Source: Astropecten irregularis (taxonomy: Eukaryota > Echinodermata > Asteroidea > Paxillosida > Astropectinidae). Taken from it: a stretch of DNA of 64,000 nucleotides. This document shows, in pieces, positions 45,301 through 57,193 of the stretch. The stretch lies in contig OZ020258.1 of assembly GCA_963971285.1 (NCBI GenBank), forward strand, positions 13,784,614 through 13,848,613, in the 5' to 3' direction. Both the position numbers and the translations under genes were made by a program. Each line of letters opens with the position of its first letter. Positions within the stretch are counted from its first letter, which is position 1. The notes beneath the pieces were generated by a model. It did not search any database, was not told the DNA's origin, and saw only the letters and a program-made list of their open reading frames with translations.

Positions 45301-45436
45301 ACCAACATCTAAACCTGACCTTACACATCCTTCGCCCAGTGCACCCCTAACAGATAAACCAGATCGAGTTACTCGCTCTGGAAGGCGTGTGCGCTGGCCG
45401 AGTAGATATTTGCAGACAGTAATCATTGATAGATGA
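42287..45436 (+). CDS. Pol polyprotein of the CsRn1-type element (PR-RT-RH-IN)
   Basis: The reading frame opens at 42287, in the -1 frame relative to gag, and is uninterrupted to TGA 45434-45436. I see protease ([21 protein letters not shown]), reverse transcriptase with YIDD (~43290), RNase H ([13 protein letters not shown]), integrase with an HHCC finger (HSLSHPGIR...CIQCQRAK) and the D, D, E catalytic residues ([23 protein letters not shown]), then a GPY/F-like NGPYPVV module. No ATG precedes the protease, so expression probably needs a -1 frameshift in 42287-42305; G-GAA-AAC lies directly before the gag stop but is a weak slippery site. Confidence 0.93.
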   Translation, partial: FKSGKLECQQLGTTSSSGKIQSRLFYVTDKTTGTKLLVDTGAEVSVLPPSNTDKLNSSSYTLQVVNKSPISTYGEKSMTLNIGLRRSYKWIFIIASVPFPILGADFLRHFSLAVDVKNRRLIDTVTELKVVGCSSSAVSPSPMFAIPKCDSTSPLLREYADITKPNFQETSVKHTVTHHVVTNGPPVSSRPRRLSPEKLQIAKAEFDHMLELGIIRPSKSPWSSPLHMAPKKTGDWRPCGDYRALNNISVPDRYPIPHIHDFTSNVHGKKIFSKIDLVKAYHQIPVEPQDIPKTAITTPFGLFEYVRMPFGLRNAAQTFQRFINQVLHGLDFVYAYIDDLLIASFDEQEHEHHLRLLFDRLREFGVIINPSKCQFNATSLEFLGHHIDCHGIKPLDSKVKAVQDFQAPTSLRKLREFLGMLNFYRRFIPHCADILQPLTDLLCCKAKNKAIQLSENELCAFHKAKTVLAEATLLVHPTIDAPLSLMVDASDVAVGGVLQQCVDNTMRPISFFSKRLQPAETRYSTFGRELLAVYLAIRHFKYVLEGRNFYILTDHKPLTYAFNAKPDRYSPREVRHLDYVSQFSTDIRYIQGKQNLEADALSRQDVNAFTNLPNSSVDFDQIALQQKTDTELTKLRESSSLHFEELPILTSHNTIVCDTSTGHPRPYITPEFRRRVFDSMHSLSHPGIRATQRLITQRFVWPSINKDVRTWTKQCIQCQRAKVHRHTVTPLGTFANPDSRFSHIHIDIVGPLPPSNGFCYLLTCIDRFTRWPQAIPITNITAETVAKAFVEHWISTFGVPAVITTDRGRQFQSKLFEQLSLLLGSKHIYTTAYHPSANGLVERFHRQLKSAFKTQSEPNRWTESLPLILLSIRSALKVDLGCSVAELVFGSTLRLPGELLVPADNFDSIDPASYVDRLRRQMSELTPTSTRPNQRKSQIHNDLFTCTHVFVRVDAVKKPLQAPYNGPYPVVKRNNKFFVLDINGKEDSISVDRLKVAHTNYITKTPTSKPDLTHPSPSAPLTDKPDRVTRSGRRVRWPSRYLQTVIIDR

Positions 45437-45516
45437 ACCCTTGTATATAGATTTAATTTTCAACCTTTATTAGCGATCACATTTTGAGGTATAATTTGTG
45501 ATCTTGAAGGGGGCTA

Positions 45517-46192
45517 TGTAGTGAATTGCTTTATTCCCAAGCCAGGAGTGCTGGCAAGTAGGGCTTAACCCCTTTCCTTTTGTACAGGTATATATTCCTT
45601 AAATGTTATAAGTATTTATAGAGTAGATAGGCTAATTAATTCACTCCACCCAGGCCAGAGAGAGACTTAAGTAGGCAACACCAGTAGTTGTGTAAATCCT
45701 CCTTTTGTTAGCCTGGTAGGGCACAATAGCCTTATTGTTATACATGCTTGGAGGGGAGAAAAAGCACATTGCTTTTTCTGCCTTGCAAGCCAGTCTTCAG
45801 CTACTCATCAAGGGAGCAACACCTAAGTTTAATAGTTCATCATACTTTAGTATAGATACTTATAGTTGGCCAGAAACAGGGGTGGAAACTGATTTGGCAG
45901 TGTACACTCCTACACAGCAACTGTCCCTGTGGAAAGCCAACTTATCAACTTACAGTTATAGTGTATATATTCTTCATCTAGCTTATTCTCAAGTATTTAG
46001 GTAAGTTAATTTAAGTAGGTACATGTAGTTTAGTTTAAGATATCAAAATTAAAAATCACTATTCCAAGCAACTCTGTGGAGAAACTCAGGCCGTCCATAG
46101 GCCATGTGCTGCTCCTTGTGTTCCCTCCGACGGCGACGCTGGATTAGGGTAAGCGTAATCCTACACATAATTCTAACCTATCAAATCCCTAA
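45517..46192 (+). repeat. 3' LTR of the CsRn1-type element
   Basis: Reads the same as 39894-40569; preceded by GAAGGGGGC and followed by the target duplication ACTAC at 46193-46197 and the remaining MITE end CTTTAAG. Confidence 0.92.
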
Positions 46193-46203
46193 ACTACCTT
46201 TAA

Positions 46204-47230
46204 GATAGTATTCAAAAATCAATTCCATTTCAACCGTGCGTTCCATTATTTTTTGCTTTATCATAACCCTGTAAAAAAAAGTATTGCTCTTCAAAATGCA
46301 AAGAAACTTTTTGACTTAATCCTAATTACCGTGTTTGGTTGGTTGGTATGATTGTTTGTACTGTTCTAATGCCCATGTGACCAGGAGTGTTTGTACAACT
46401 TTGCATAATCATAAACACAACGGAAATTCTTTCAGTTAAGAGCTGAAGTAAATATACCATTTTGCTTACATGTTTACATTGTTACGTTACACAAATAATT
46501 ATGGAAAATAAAAATGCTCGATATTCGCAGCGTGTATCCTTCATGGCACCTCATTTTGTTTTTGTGTTGGGTTTTGTATTTAGCAAAATAACGAAGGTTG
46601 CTTAAAATCAACATTATGGGACCATCCAAACATCAATTTGCACTTACTACTATGAAACTGTCAGTGCTTTTCCAGGTCCGTTATCATTATCATGAGTACT
46701 GTGAATTTCCATGCATACATTCCACGACAAAATTGGTTTCACTCTGCCACAGTACCTCAAAAACAAAACAATTAATAATGCACACACTGTGAGCTGCAAA
46801 CTGTTCTTCTATACTGGCAATATTGGTTGTTCTTTGAAAACGTCATGCACGCATATTGCTGTTGTGTTTAATTGGTGTATAATTGTGTCCGTATTGGAGA
46901 TGTGTACAATGGTGTACAACACTATCTAAGCTATTGTTTAAAACAATTGTGTATGCATCTCAACCACCAGCAAGGCCAAGCCCGCGAAAACACTAAACAG
47001 AGGCTATTTGAAACATGGATCAATATTTTTGGTCAATTTCAGTTATAAAGAACCCAACCCTAAGACCCTTCGGCGATTGCAACGTCCATGTAGTGCGTAT
47101 GTTCCGAGATCATAGTGACTGTATGGGATAACTCTGATAAAATACATCTGAGCAGATAATCAACAATTTCTCTATCTACCATATACCTGTCTTTTGTCAG
47201 TTTTACATGTGGATGCCATAGTTAAAGTGT
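46204..47230. other. Intergenic region, no gene seen
   Basis: AT-rich single-copy-looking DNA with only short, unsupported ORFs and no splice-flanked coding exon that I can recognise. Confidence 0.3.
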
Positions 47231-47234
47231 CTCC

Positions 47235-47780
47235 TCTGTAATAGGAATACCATGGCTTGAACATGTGCCAAAAACCAACTGTTTTATGGGGCCTGTGATT
47301 TTACCCACTTCCTCACATTTTTTCAGGGTTAACAACAGTAATTTTGGTTTGTATGCTAATTAGAATTTCCATATTCATGAACAAAACTGTAATGTCATCT
47401 GGGTAACTGAGAGCAGTAACCCAATTGATTTGTGCACGAAAAGTTGGGGTTGTGTGACAGACCTTTTCCTCCTCAATATAGGTTTTATTGTGCCTAATAT
47501 ATTCTTCCTTTCACCCAACTGGTGGTGTATTATTTTGCCAAACCATTTCTGTGGGTAAAGTTTGGCTCTTAATTTTTGTTTAATGTTTTTTCATTATACT
47601 TTTGCTGTTGGTTCCCCACATGAGCATGCGTGAAAATCCCCCATTTTGCAAAGCCATTAAAATGAAAACCAAATGCTAGTTTGAAACAAAAATAAGACTT
47701 GCCATTCATTATATGTCAGTATATTTGTCTCTGTATGAAGGCAATAAAAATAACCTGACTGAAAAAAAACACTACAGTTT
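47235..47780. repeat. ~540-bp dispersed repeat, copy 2 (inverted)
   Basis: Reverse-complement relative of 38228-38750, adjoining at 47780-47965 pieces of two AAAGGTAGTATCATAC MITEs joined at a shared CCTTTAAAGG. Confidence 0.6.
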
Positions 47781-48559
47781 CTACAATCACCATCTTTAAA
47801 CCCTGTAAATTTTATATAAATCTGTGAAGATTTCTGTCTCGGTATGCTACCAAAGTATGATAGTACCTTTAAAGGCAATATCATTTTTTGGTTTTTGTCA
47901 AAGAAATACAGATTCGTGGGCAAACAATATCAAGGTAGATACAGTAAAAGTAGTTTTACTAGTTTTACCGAGGCGGTTTTTTCGTGGTATTGTGTGCGCT
48001 ATATACACGGCGGTCAATGGGGGAAATTCTAGTTTTGTAAAGTATAATTGCGTATGGAGACAACATCGATCGACGGGTGTCAATCTCCATGAAACTGAAT
48101 AGTTACTTCGCCGTTTAGGAAATTGATTGCGTTCTTTTATACATATGCCAAGATTTTTGGAAAAGACACTAAACCCAGCATCTGATGAACCAAGATTTCT
48201 CATGGTGACTGTTTGCACTGTTTACGAACTGTTCAGTCCATTTTCTGTCTCGAACTCAACTTGATAGTTTTTTAGGCCTTGCAAATCCTGTTATGCTGCA
48301 TTTAAGTGTTCATTAAACCACTTGAATGTCTTATTTTGTGCCAATCAGGAAATACATGATGGATACAAAATTTGTGGACAATGGCGATGCAATACAAAAG
48401 ACATCATAAAAATATATAACAAATGTCGCCCATATTCAAAATTAATCATTGAGTAGGAAAAAATACACCACCAATTTAGTGAGCCTCGTTTTATGTTTGG
48501 AAGAACTATAGGAATATCACACTGGTCTGCATTGAGTACATGTAATCAAACTGTAATCA

Positions 48560-48980
48560 AATTTGGCAAAGGAGTGAATTAGTGTTTTAAAATTATTGCT
48601 TAATACATTATTAATGACTATATACATTTATATTTTTTATGCAAGTGCTTAATTTTGACCAAAAGGTTACAAAATCAGTAAATGTTTGACCCCCCCCCCC
48701 CCTTGGAACCGATCAACGCGATAAAAGCGTGTTCCGTCACCTACAGAACTATTATAGGCTGGCACCACAGTATGCTGCGTGGCGTTCTGCATGTGACTTA
48801 AGCAAGGTTTTTCGTCGCGAAAAGTGGGGTGCTAAAATATGGGTCTAAAATACTGCCTTTTTATATATACAATATTTGTTAGCAGAAATGATAGACATGT
48901 TGCGTTTTATAACAATACAGATGTATTTAACTTAACATGAGTTTTAATTACAGTTAACCTTTAATGGGAGACTTTTGGAG
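48560..48980. repeat. Dispersed repeat family, copy 2 (inverted relative of 34290-34690)
   Basis: It carries GTGCTTAATTTTGACCAAAAGGTTAC, a C-run at 48690-48702 and GTTCTGCATGTGACTTAAGC in reverse order relative to copy 1, and ends ATTACAGTTAACCTTTAA. Confidence 0.55.
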
Positions 48981-49344
48981 AGTTGGTCTTGAGTCAACAA
49001 CGCACGCGCACGCACTTTTATAAGGGGCCAATCCAAAATATATAGACAACTAGTCCTCGGCTATATTCAAGAAGAAAAAAAAAATCAACTTACAATTTTC
49101 ACGTTTTAGAAGGAAACCGTCTCAAAATGGCGTTCGTGTCAGCGAAGCGTTCCTTGTACGTGCAGTGGAGCTTGGTCGCTTGGGTCCAGTTGCTCGTAAA
49201 CAAATTGCCGCGCGTGACAACGAGGTCCGCGTGGTAGCGACTGCACGTGCGTGTTCCTGCCAAACTTGAGGTAATGTCACAGTGTCACTACGCAACGATC
49301 GACCACTTTCAGCGAATTTCCAGCGACGGCACCCGTTAAGTGGG

Positions 49345-49690
49345 CTATAGACGGGTTTACACTTCTAAAAAAGCGCATGCGTGGTAGTGCCTCGTTTCAA
49401 AGTCGCGATCAAAACCGCCGAAGTGTAAACCCGTGTATTGTCTTCGACAATACACGGGTTTACACCATGGCAGCCATCTTAGATTTTCATCGCAACTTCA
49501 AAACGAGGCACTTCCACTCATTCGCACTTTCCGAAGTGTAAGCCCTACTACGCATGCGCTTTTTTAGAAGTGTAAACCCGTGTATGGACGGGCTTACACT
49601 TCGGAAAGTGCGCATGAGTGGAAGTGCCTCGTTTTGAAGTTGCGATGAAAATCTAAGATGGCTGCCATGGTGTAAACCCGTGTATTGTGA
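49345..49690. mobile_element. Foldback element with near-perfect ~100-bp palindrome arms
   Basis: About 49446-49547 (from AATACACGGGTTTACACC) is mirrored almost exactly by 49588-49687. A further GTGTAAACCCG-containing segment at 49345-49440 is related. Arms include AAGATGGCTGCCATGG and AAGTGCCTCGTTTTGAAG. No coding potential; the RNA or single strand would form a long hairpin. Confidence 0.7.
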
Positions 49691-50149
49691 GCTCAAAACA
49701 TCCACTCGAGAAAAAAAACACAAAGAAACACGGGCAGGTTTTTTTTTAACAAAGTAATTGAGCGTTCTTGTATTCAATCCACCACAAGAGCCATCATGTG
49801 CAGCCACAACAGAGGAGCGCCGTTTTTGACATGACTCCAAGTGAATTTCTTTTCAGTATACTGTAAAGGAGGTGTCTGGTTACGGTGTAACTACTGTAGT
49901 AATGATGCCTACAAACCAAAACGTGCCAGTGCATCTTTGCTATATAGTCTCTGCACGTTATAATGCTCGTACATTCATAATTCATAACGTGCACTTTATT
50001 ATACTTCAATAAATAATTAAATCATCAAATAACCACAAGTGGAACTGATTAAAGTTTAAAGTCATTGAAAAATGACCTCCTGAATACCTTACAGGCGATA
50101 CCAACTGATATGTCCAGCCCTACGTTGGTGATGACCCCAATAGTCAATT

Positions 50150-50600
50150 TTTTCAAAGGTTTACTGTAGTAAAACTCATATGAAGTTCAATATATTGGTA
50201 TTGGTATAAAACTCAACCTGTCTATCATTGTTTGTGGTAAAAGATATTGCATAAAAATAGAAAAAGGAGGTATTTTTGACACCTAATTTATAGCACCCCA
50301 TTTTTCGCGAAGAAAAACCTTTCTTACGTCACATGCAGAACGCCAGCAGTATACTGTGGTACGAACCTATACTAGTGACGTCACACGTTATTGTTGCGTG
50401 TATTGGTTCGATGGGGGACTTCTGTGGGAGCGGGCCATACATGTACTGATCTGATTTTGTAACTTGTTGGTCATAATTAAGCACTTATATAGAAATATAG
50501 ATTTATATTGTCATGAATTATATATTAAACAATAGAGCCCTTTCACCACTTTCCCAAATTTTATTACAGTTAACCTTTAAAAAACAACCCTGTAGGGAGA
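50150..50600. repeat. Dispersed repeat family, copy 3
   Basis: Direct relative of 34290-34690, bounded by inverted AAAGGTTTACTGTAGT (50154) and ATTACAGTTAACCTTT (around 50565-50580), which look like terminal inverted repeats of a MITE. Confidence 0.6.
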
Positions 50601-50939
50601 ATAAGACGAAAAGCTGAAAACAAATATGTACGAACAATGCAATATTGATATCGCTATCTTTATTATAATTTTAGTAGTTCATTTCAAATTGAAAACCATC
50701 ATTGTATTAATCATGAACATGAAAACGTATACAATTTACAATTCTGATCATTCTTGCAGTAATTTATACGCAGTCAATCGATAATCTTTTTCAAAACTAA
50801 AACCACGACCATATACTTTAAAAATTTAATTTTTTGAAAGTATGAAATGATAGGGTGCCTAAAAAGCAAGGATTATTCTCTGAACCAATAGAAGTATAAT
50901 GATAAATTCAATACTGTTTTAAAGATACAGTATACAGAA

Positions 50940-51240
50940 TTGGTAACATACCGTGTTCACAGATATCCGTATAACTTTCAGGGTATGAAGATGGTGCTGG
51001 TAGAAACATACCGTTAAAATACATCTGCCTGAAATGGTGAGTTTAACCAGAAATTGGTAAAACAAAGACCGAAAATTGATCTCGGGGTAAGATCAAAACC
51101 ATTCTTCATGTTTTATAAGAAAAATTGAGTCGGGTTTTCGATGTTTTTTCGTGACTCACACGTCCGATTGAGCTCAATTTTTCACAGGTTTATTATTTCA
51201 TGTACATATTGGATCAGACAAAGTGTGAGTGCTGCTTTGT
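50940..51240. repeat. MITE-related repeat
   Basis: It shares ATGAAGATGGTGCTGGTAGAAACATACCGTTAAAAT and GATCTCGGGGTAAGATCAAAACC with 55505-55800 (the first phrase interrupted by mismatches) and with 35190-35660. Confidence 0.5.
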
Positions 51241-51605
51241 GACCTTTAAATAATAAGGTTGACTAAAAAGCAATGAAATGCATTATTCGCTGAACAAGTA
51301 TACTGAAGATGACAATTCAATATTATCTTAAGACATTTAAATGCGCGGATACACGAGTCGTCGAGTACGAATGACGCAACCCCTTGTCTATGTCATTATG
51401 CATTGCAAAATGTCAACCAATGCTATAGTTCTAGTCTATATGAGAAAGTCGTTCACATCACCCATCATGATTATCAGTTAGTCCAATTAATTATCCAGCA
51501 CCGCAAATGCAATGAAGTGGTTTCTCCTGAAAGCACCGTAAGTTACACTCGGCTGCTTAACTAATTGGCAAAGCCTCGTAATATGCCATTATGAGTTTGA
51601 ATATA

Positions 51606-52079
51606 CAGGGTTAGTCAAAAGGAACTTGACCGGGATTGGTGATGTTTTTAAAAAGAAACAAATGGCACTGAACCGTTTAGTGAAGCATATATTTAACAAG
51701 CATTCTCTAGCAGCCTATTAGAAAACAATAATGAAACAAATGTATAGGAGGAGTTAAAGAAGGACTACTCATTTTGCAAGTTGTCCATGGAATACTTAAC
51801 AAAACCAAAAAGTACGCATTTAAGCTGTGTACGTAGTTAAAATAGCTCTTAAATACCATTCAAATGTTTAGATTCAGTCAAGCATTAACATTTTTATGGA
51901 CAGCTTGCAAAATGGGTACCTAACTTATATACATTTGTCCTCTTAGGAATTTGTTTCGTTTTTTCCTAAGAAGCAGGAGAGAATGCTTGTTAAAGAAATG
52001 CTTTTATACTTAACTTTTCAGCGTAATTAGTTTCTTTTTAAAAACATCACCGATCCCGGTGAAGTTCTTTTTGACCCTG
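51606..52079. mobile_element. 474-bp mariner-type MITE with ~55-bp inverted repeats and TA duplication
   Basis: Starts CAGGGTTAGTCAAAAGGAAC and ends with the inverted GAAGTTCTTTTTGACCCTG; TA flanks at 51604-51605 and 52080-52081. TIRs extend through GGTGATGTTTTTAAAAAGAAAC. Internal sequence also folds back. No ORF. Confidence 0.8.
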
Positions 52080-52186
52080 TAGTCAGAGCTGATTCGCTAC
52101 CAAATTGGACAAAGCCTTCTCTACAGAATCTAGTATAAATGGAAACATAAACAGGGCACAAAATGTTCACGAGATATGTATGCTTG

Positions 52187-52455
52187 TTTAAAGGTAGTAT
52201 CATACTTTGGTAAGAAACCAAAACAGAAATGTTCACAGATTTACGTATAAATTACAGGGTATTAAGGTGATGGTGGTAGAAGCATCCCGTTAAAGTTTTC
52301 CGCCTGAAATGGTGTATTTATCCAGAAAAGAGTAAAACAACGTCCGAAAAACTTTTGAAATTTTCACAGATGACTGTTATTTTATCTGTCTTGATATTTT
52401 TGCCCATGAATCTGTATTTCTTTGATAAAAACCAAAGTTGGTATTACCTTTAAAT
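52187..52455. mobile_element. MITE of the AAAGGTAGTATCATAC family
   Basis: TTTAAAGGTAGTATCATACTTTGG on the left and inverted ...GGTATTACCTTTAAA on the right, ~270 bp, just downstream of the SUEL lectin gene's last exon. Confidence 0.7.
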
Positions 52456-52560
52456 AGCCTGAATATTTGCAATAATCAGTTATATTACAGTGCTTTACGA
52501 GAATATTTCAAAATGGCGGCTTGGGCTTTGTCCATCCGCTCCAGATAAACTGCAATATAA

Positions 52561-55500
52561 TTATTTGCAGACATAAAGAACGACAAGGTACTTTGGGATA
52601 TTTGGACACGGATCTCCACCGAAGTAGGTGTTGGTGACATGGATCTTACAGGTCTGCTTCCCCTGGCATTCTCCACGTACCTTGGAGAGCGACTCGGTCT
52701 CATTACCGCAAGGCTGTGCGGTCTCCGGGCCTAACCCTTGCATACAGTCGTTGGCGCCGTCTTGTCGTCCGTAGAGTGCCCACTGGACATCAATCGCCTC
52801 GCTGGCGGAACACCCGATGGAGTGATCCGATTTCTCGCATACAAGTTTGCGTATATTTCCTGCTAACAAAATGTACAAAGAAAGAAAGCTGTTTGGTAGT
52901 ATCCATACTTTGGTAAGAGACCAAAACAGAAATGTTCACAGATTTACGTATAACTTACAGCGTATGAAGATGGTGGTGGTAGAAACATACTGTTAAATGT
53001 TTCCGCCTGAAATGGTGTATTTATCCAGAAATTAGTAAAACAACGACCGAAAATCTTTTTGATCTTTTAAAAGATCAAAAATAAAACACTTAAGAAAAAC
53101 TGTGGCCGTTTTTCGCTGTTTTCTCAAAAAGTGGGAAACGTAGGGAACTGAAATTTTCACAGATTACTTTTACTGTATCTTCATTGACATTTTTGCTCAC
53201 GAATCTGTATTTCTTTGACAAATCCCAAAGTATGATACCTTTAAAGAAACGAAAATATAGACATTGTGGTTGTGGGAACAACCACTAGGTGTTCGGGGTC
53301 TCATTTGGTAGTGGAACTGTTATGTAAACAAAACATACGTTGGGACGTATGTGATCAATCGTCCCTAGTATAATGGCATATTGAAAAACACTGAACTGCG
53401 TTACTGAACAAATACTGATTATGCTAATTGCTGTATTTGTACACTGACTGACAGAGCATAGAAAATGGCATCTCCTTTAAATATATACAATATTGTCTGG
53501 ACAATAACTTTCAGTTAGTTCATCACAGCAAACTGAACAAGTCAATGAGTGCGTACAATGTAAATATTTTGCAATTTTTACTAATGCACGTCATGTAATT
53601 ACCGAGTAAATGGCATTCGAAAAATAACGTCATAGTCCCTTAAAAAACCCGGTTGAATGACCTCACAGATTTTAAACTCCACAAACCCGAACACCTATTA
53701 TCAGTGATTGAGTAGAGTCCTCAGATCCGAGTACCGAGTACTCCGAGTACTTCAAGGTCCGAGCACTTCGGGGAGTCCGAGTACATTGCTGTCGAGTCCA
53801 AGTCCTAAGTATCGAGTCCGAGTACTTCAAGGTCCGAGTACAGGGGGGAGTCCGAGTACCAAAGTCCGAGTCCACGTCCAAGTACAGTACCAACGCACAG
53901 TGCAAAAAATTGCATTTTGTTTCACAAAGATGTTTAGAATTGGATGTTGTGCCACTCTTCTCAAAAATTTTTGTTTTTCAAACCTTGCAAATGACACTGT
54001 GATGCTTACTCCATGCATGGGATACCTAAACTCCCGATGATCTTCATACATTGTATAATTTATCGGAAATCGGCCATGAAATTGTAACGATAAAATGAAA
54101 TGTGCACTAAATGATCAAGTACTCCCAAAATTCGAATACATGGAATCGAGTACGGGCCAAGTACATATTTTCGAGTACTTTTTATCGAGTACGGGCCAAG
54201 TACATTTTGTGTTCGAGTACTTTCTTATCGAGTACGGGTCGAGTATTTTGTCTGTACTCGAGTTGTACTCGAGTACGAGTCGAGTACGAGTTTTCCAACA
54301 CTGTTAAGCTGCAAGTTTTGGCTACAGTAACCTACCTGGTTGTGTTGGTGTTACCGATGAAGTTGGAGGCGGTGGCTGAGCTGCGTTTTTCCCCGGGCAA
54401 TTTTTGCGTATCTCCTGCATGGCTTGTTTCATCCAGTGATGGGGGTTGGGGTTGTTGGGGTCAGGCTCAGGTGGGGGACCGAAGTAGCATGTCCTTGCCT
54501 CGCCACACACAGAGTTCAAATGTGCTTTATAATCAACAGGAGAGAAAAAGGAGACATCCATTCATTTATAACAATCTCACATTTGTTTTAATCAAGAAAG
54601 GATCTAAATGATATATCAAACTTGTGGTAAGTTTTCTTCGACTATATTGCTTTAAAGGCAATGCATACGTTTGGTAATGACTCTGAAAATTTATGGTAAT
54701 AAAAACTTAATTGGTGAGAAGTACAGCTGCTTTGGATAGTATAATGCATATTGAGAAACGTTCAATTCGAAGTACCGCGGTTATGGAAAATATGTCACTT
54801 TTTATCTCCAAAAATTATGAATCTGAGAAGCGTTATGGCCGTAACGCTTCTCAGCTATTGACTTACTGTTATCTGGCGTGAAATAACCGCTCTAGTTTGT
54901 CGCCAAAATCTCACAAACGCTACCACCTTTTGAATTGAAACTTTCACAGGTTAGTTTTATGGTATATATATACAATTATATTGGTTTGAAACAAACAATA
55001 GGCTCAAATTACCAAACGTATGCAATCCCTTTAAGAACAGTGGAAGCAGTTTCCCAACTACCTCACAGTTTTCGTTCATCACCGATTTCTGATATATTTC
55101 TGTTAATTGATGTGATAACCATTATTACACGTCTTTGCTTAAAGGTAATATCATACTTTGGTTTTTGTCAAAGAAGTACAGATTCATGGGCAAAATATCA
55201 AGACAGATACAGTAACAGTCATCTCTGAAAATGTCAGCCCCATACGTTGCCCACTTTTTGAGAAACTTTTAAAAACGGCCACAGTATTTCTTAAGTCTTT
55301 TTCTTTTATTTTTTATCTTTAAAAGATCAAAAAATTATTTTGGTTACTGGTTTTACTCTTTTTTTCTCTGGATAATACAGCATTTCAGGCAGTAAAAAAA
55401 TTTGAACGGTATGTTTCTACCATCACCATCTTAATACCCTGTAAGTTATAGGTAAATCTGTGAACATTTCTGTTTTGGTATAATACCAAAATATGATACT

Positions 55501-55910
55501 ACCCAAGCACAAATATTCACAGATTTACGTATAACTTTCAGGATATGAAGATGGTGCTGGTAGAAACAAACCGTTAAAATGTTTTCGTTTAAAATTTGGG
55601 TTTTATCCACAAAGACCGAAAACAGTTTTTGATCTCGGGGTAAGATCAAAACCATTCTTTATAAGAAACATTGAGTCAGATTTTCGCTATTTTCTTGTGA
55701 CAGATGTCCACTTGAGGTCAAGTTTTCACAGGTTTATTATTTCATGTACATTCTTGATCAGTCAAAGTATGAGTGCTGTTCTATGACTTTTGTACCAATC
55801 ATGTACATGTATTATACTTTTAAATAAGATAAAAAGATAAAAATGGGTAAATTCAACTTACCTAAGATGATGAGCACAACTAGGGATGGGGAGTCCTTAC
55901 GTTGAAACAT
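52561..55910 (-). CDS. Secreted SUEL-type (rhamnose-binding) lectin, three exons
   Basis: Exon 1 (55862-55910) encodes the signal peptide MFQRKDSPSLVVLIILG and ends in a GTAAGT donor. Exon 2 (54336-54524) encodes a 62-residue linker with three cysteines and a Pro/Asn-rich stretch (PPPEPDPNNPNPHH). Exon 3 (52561-52859) encodes a complete Gal_Lectin/SUEL domain and the TAA stop. All junctions are phase 1; the product is 178 residues. The SUEL domain shows the expected YGR motif (WALYGRQD), DPC motif (GGDPCPN), KYLVVLYVC end and eight cysteines. The family, named for the sea urchin egg lectin, binds L-rhamnose and D-galactose outside the cell. The exon 2 acceptor (ATTATAAAG) has a poor pyrimidine tract, the weakest point of the model. 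Confidence 0.82.
52891..53244. mobile_element. MITE of the AAAGGTAGTATCATAC family in intron 2 of the SUEL gene
   Basis: ~355 bp; right end CAAAGTATGATACCTTTAAAG, internal perfect palindrome TTTTGATCTTTTAAAAGATCAAAA (about 53067-53082 core). One of the best-preserved full-length copies. Confidence 0.75.
53700..54302. mobile_element. GAGTAC-rich repeat element, copy 1
   Basis: Two flanks (53700-53890 and 54115-54300) consist of variants of CCGAGTACTTCAAGGTCCGAGTAC and CGAGTACGGGCCAAGTAC. The ends read CAGTGATTGAG and the inverted CCAACACTG, a CAGTG terminus as in many hAT elements. The middle contains TTTGTTTCA(C)AAAGATGTTTAGAATT and GTTGTGCCACTCTTCT, found again at 63940-63995. No target duplication was recognised. 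Confidence 0.55.
54823..54854. repeat. Perfect 13-bp-arm palindrome
   Basis: CTGAGAAGCGTTA, a 6-bp loop, then its exact reverse complement TAACGCTTCTCAG, within intron 1 of the SUEL gene. Confidence 0.8.
55139..55504. mobile_element. MITE of the AAAGGTAGTATCATAC family in intron 1 of the SUEL gene
   Basis: Left TTAAAGGTAATATCATACTTTGG; right GATACTACC. It holds the full set of family landmarks and is followed directly by the related repeat 55505-55800. Confidence 0.75.
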
Positions 55911-56913
55911 CCTACATGTATAATGTTCAGTAGAAGGTTTTAGAAATGTCCACGGCTGATATTATAGCTAGTAATTCAGCTAGTATTATTTTGTCTCAGT
56001 CTGATCGATTTGTTCAAGGTGATAGTGACTCAACCGTCAGATACTAGACGAGCAAAATTTGATATCAAGAGCATAAAATTTAATTCGGTCTTTTCCTAAT
56101 TAAATTTTGCTCCAGTTGCATGAGACTATTACAACGCCTGCTTAGTTCAATAACAAATAGCAGAGAAATATTTCCTGCTGTATATCGGTGTTGAGGCCAC
56201 GAAGAGAACCATACAAAAAGACACGTCACGGGGCCATCACTGAGTGACAGGTTTAATTGCTACAGAGTGGGCTAGTGTTGTTGTCAAGGACGAGGGAATT
56301 ACAATAATGAAAAGATATGATAATGGACGGATAATGAATTAAAATTGGAGGACACATTTGGTAGTCCTCGTATATTGTTGAAATGCAAACAACGTGAATG
56401 TGTCATTAAAATGAAGCCGTTTGCATTATTATTTGCACTTCCCAAATTAATGTTCTTTTATCCGTAATAGCAAGGTGCTCTAATAAAAGAGGCGCCGTAA
56501 TTGGTTTAAAAGCACAATCATAAATGAGCTACATTACTACACGCTGACAGTAGAATATAAATACAATAATTATACTTCATCACCAGTTTCGCATAAGGAC
56601 ATTATTAATGAGTATTTTTTAACCCTGGACAATTCACACATGAACTCAATAGATGCATTTCAGGTTGAATATTACTGATGAATTGGTTACAAAGCGTTTT
56701 GCAATGAATAATGTTGAATGCACATAAGTGCAAGGGAACATTGCTCATTTTCAGAAATATTTTTTGCGCTAAACTGTAGGCCTACATAAACAAAACAATA
56801 TGCCTCAAGATGTTCATCAAACTGTTTGCTTTGACTGGGTCATTTGATTTATATTCCACGGCCACATGTATAATTTTGCTCTTCCCATCCCATGAGACAC
56901 ATAAAGTCAGCCA

Positions 56914-56936
56914 CCCCCCCCCCCCCCCCCCCCCCC
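56914..56936. repeat. Run of 23 cytosines
   Basis: An uninterrupted C homopolymer. Similar C/G runs occur at 6-19, 1297, 9170, 34517, 48690 and 63464. Confidence 0.9.
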
Positions 56937-56939
56937 TCA

Positions 56940-57193
56940 GAATCCTGGCTAGGCCGCGGTACCGTTACCAGGGCTGCCCCGTATGGAAGCTAAACGAACG
57001 CACCAACACCGACAACAAAATACTTGTTGTGGCCCTTTTAAGCTTCCGTAGTACTCGAGTCGTCAATGGTGCAACCATAAACAATATGGCCACCGTCATT
57101 GACTGAGTTTTCTTTGAGTTGCACGATGTCAATTGTGCTCTAGATTTGAAACGAAGAGCTCATTTTCTATTAAAAGACGGGTGGAGGAAGATC
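56940..57193 (+). promoter_or_regulatory. Candidate 5' non-coding exon of the ANKRD66-like gene
   Basis: A GC-richer stretch with AACAATATGGCCACC (YY1-like) ends at a consensus donor, GAAGATC followed by GTAAGTT at 57194. It lies ~1 kb upstream of the first recognised coding exon, on the same strand. A short ORF from ATG 57087 ends within 7 codons, so it would be untranslated leader. Only the donor and position support it. Confidence 0.25.

Larger units (their letters stand above)
39894..46192 (+). mobile_element. Young CsRn1-type Ty3/gypsy retrotransposon with an extra SGNH-like ORF
   Basis: LTRs of 676 bp (39894-40569 and 45517-46192) read the same throughout. The target duplication is ACTAC (39889-39893 and 46193-46197), and a near-perfect tRNA-Trp-type primer site TGGTGACCCTGACGTGAT starts at 40573. 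Order: LTR, SGNH-like ORF (40655-41383), gag (41445-42305), pol (42287-45436), purine tract GAAGGGGGC, LTR. CHCC-type Gag finger and tRNA-Trp priming are features I associate with the CsRn1 clade. Intact ORFs and matching LTRs indicate a recent, possibly active copy. Confidence 0.95.
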
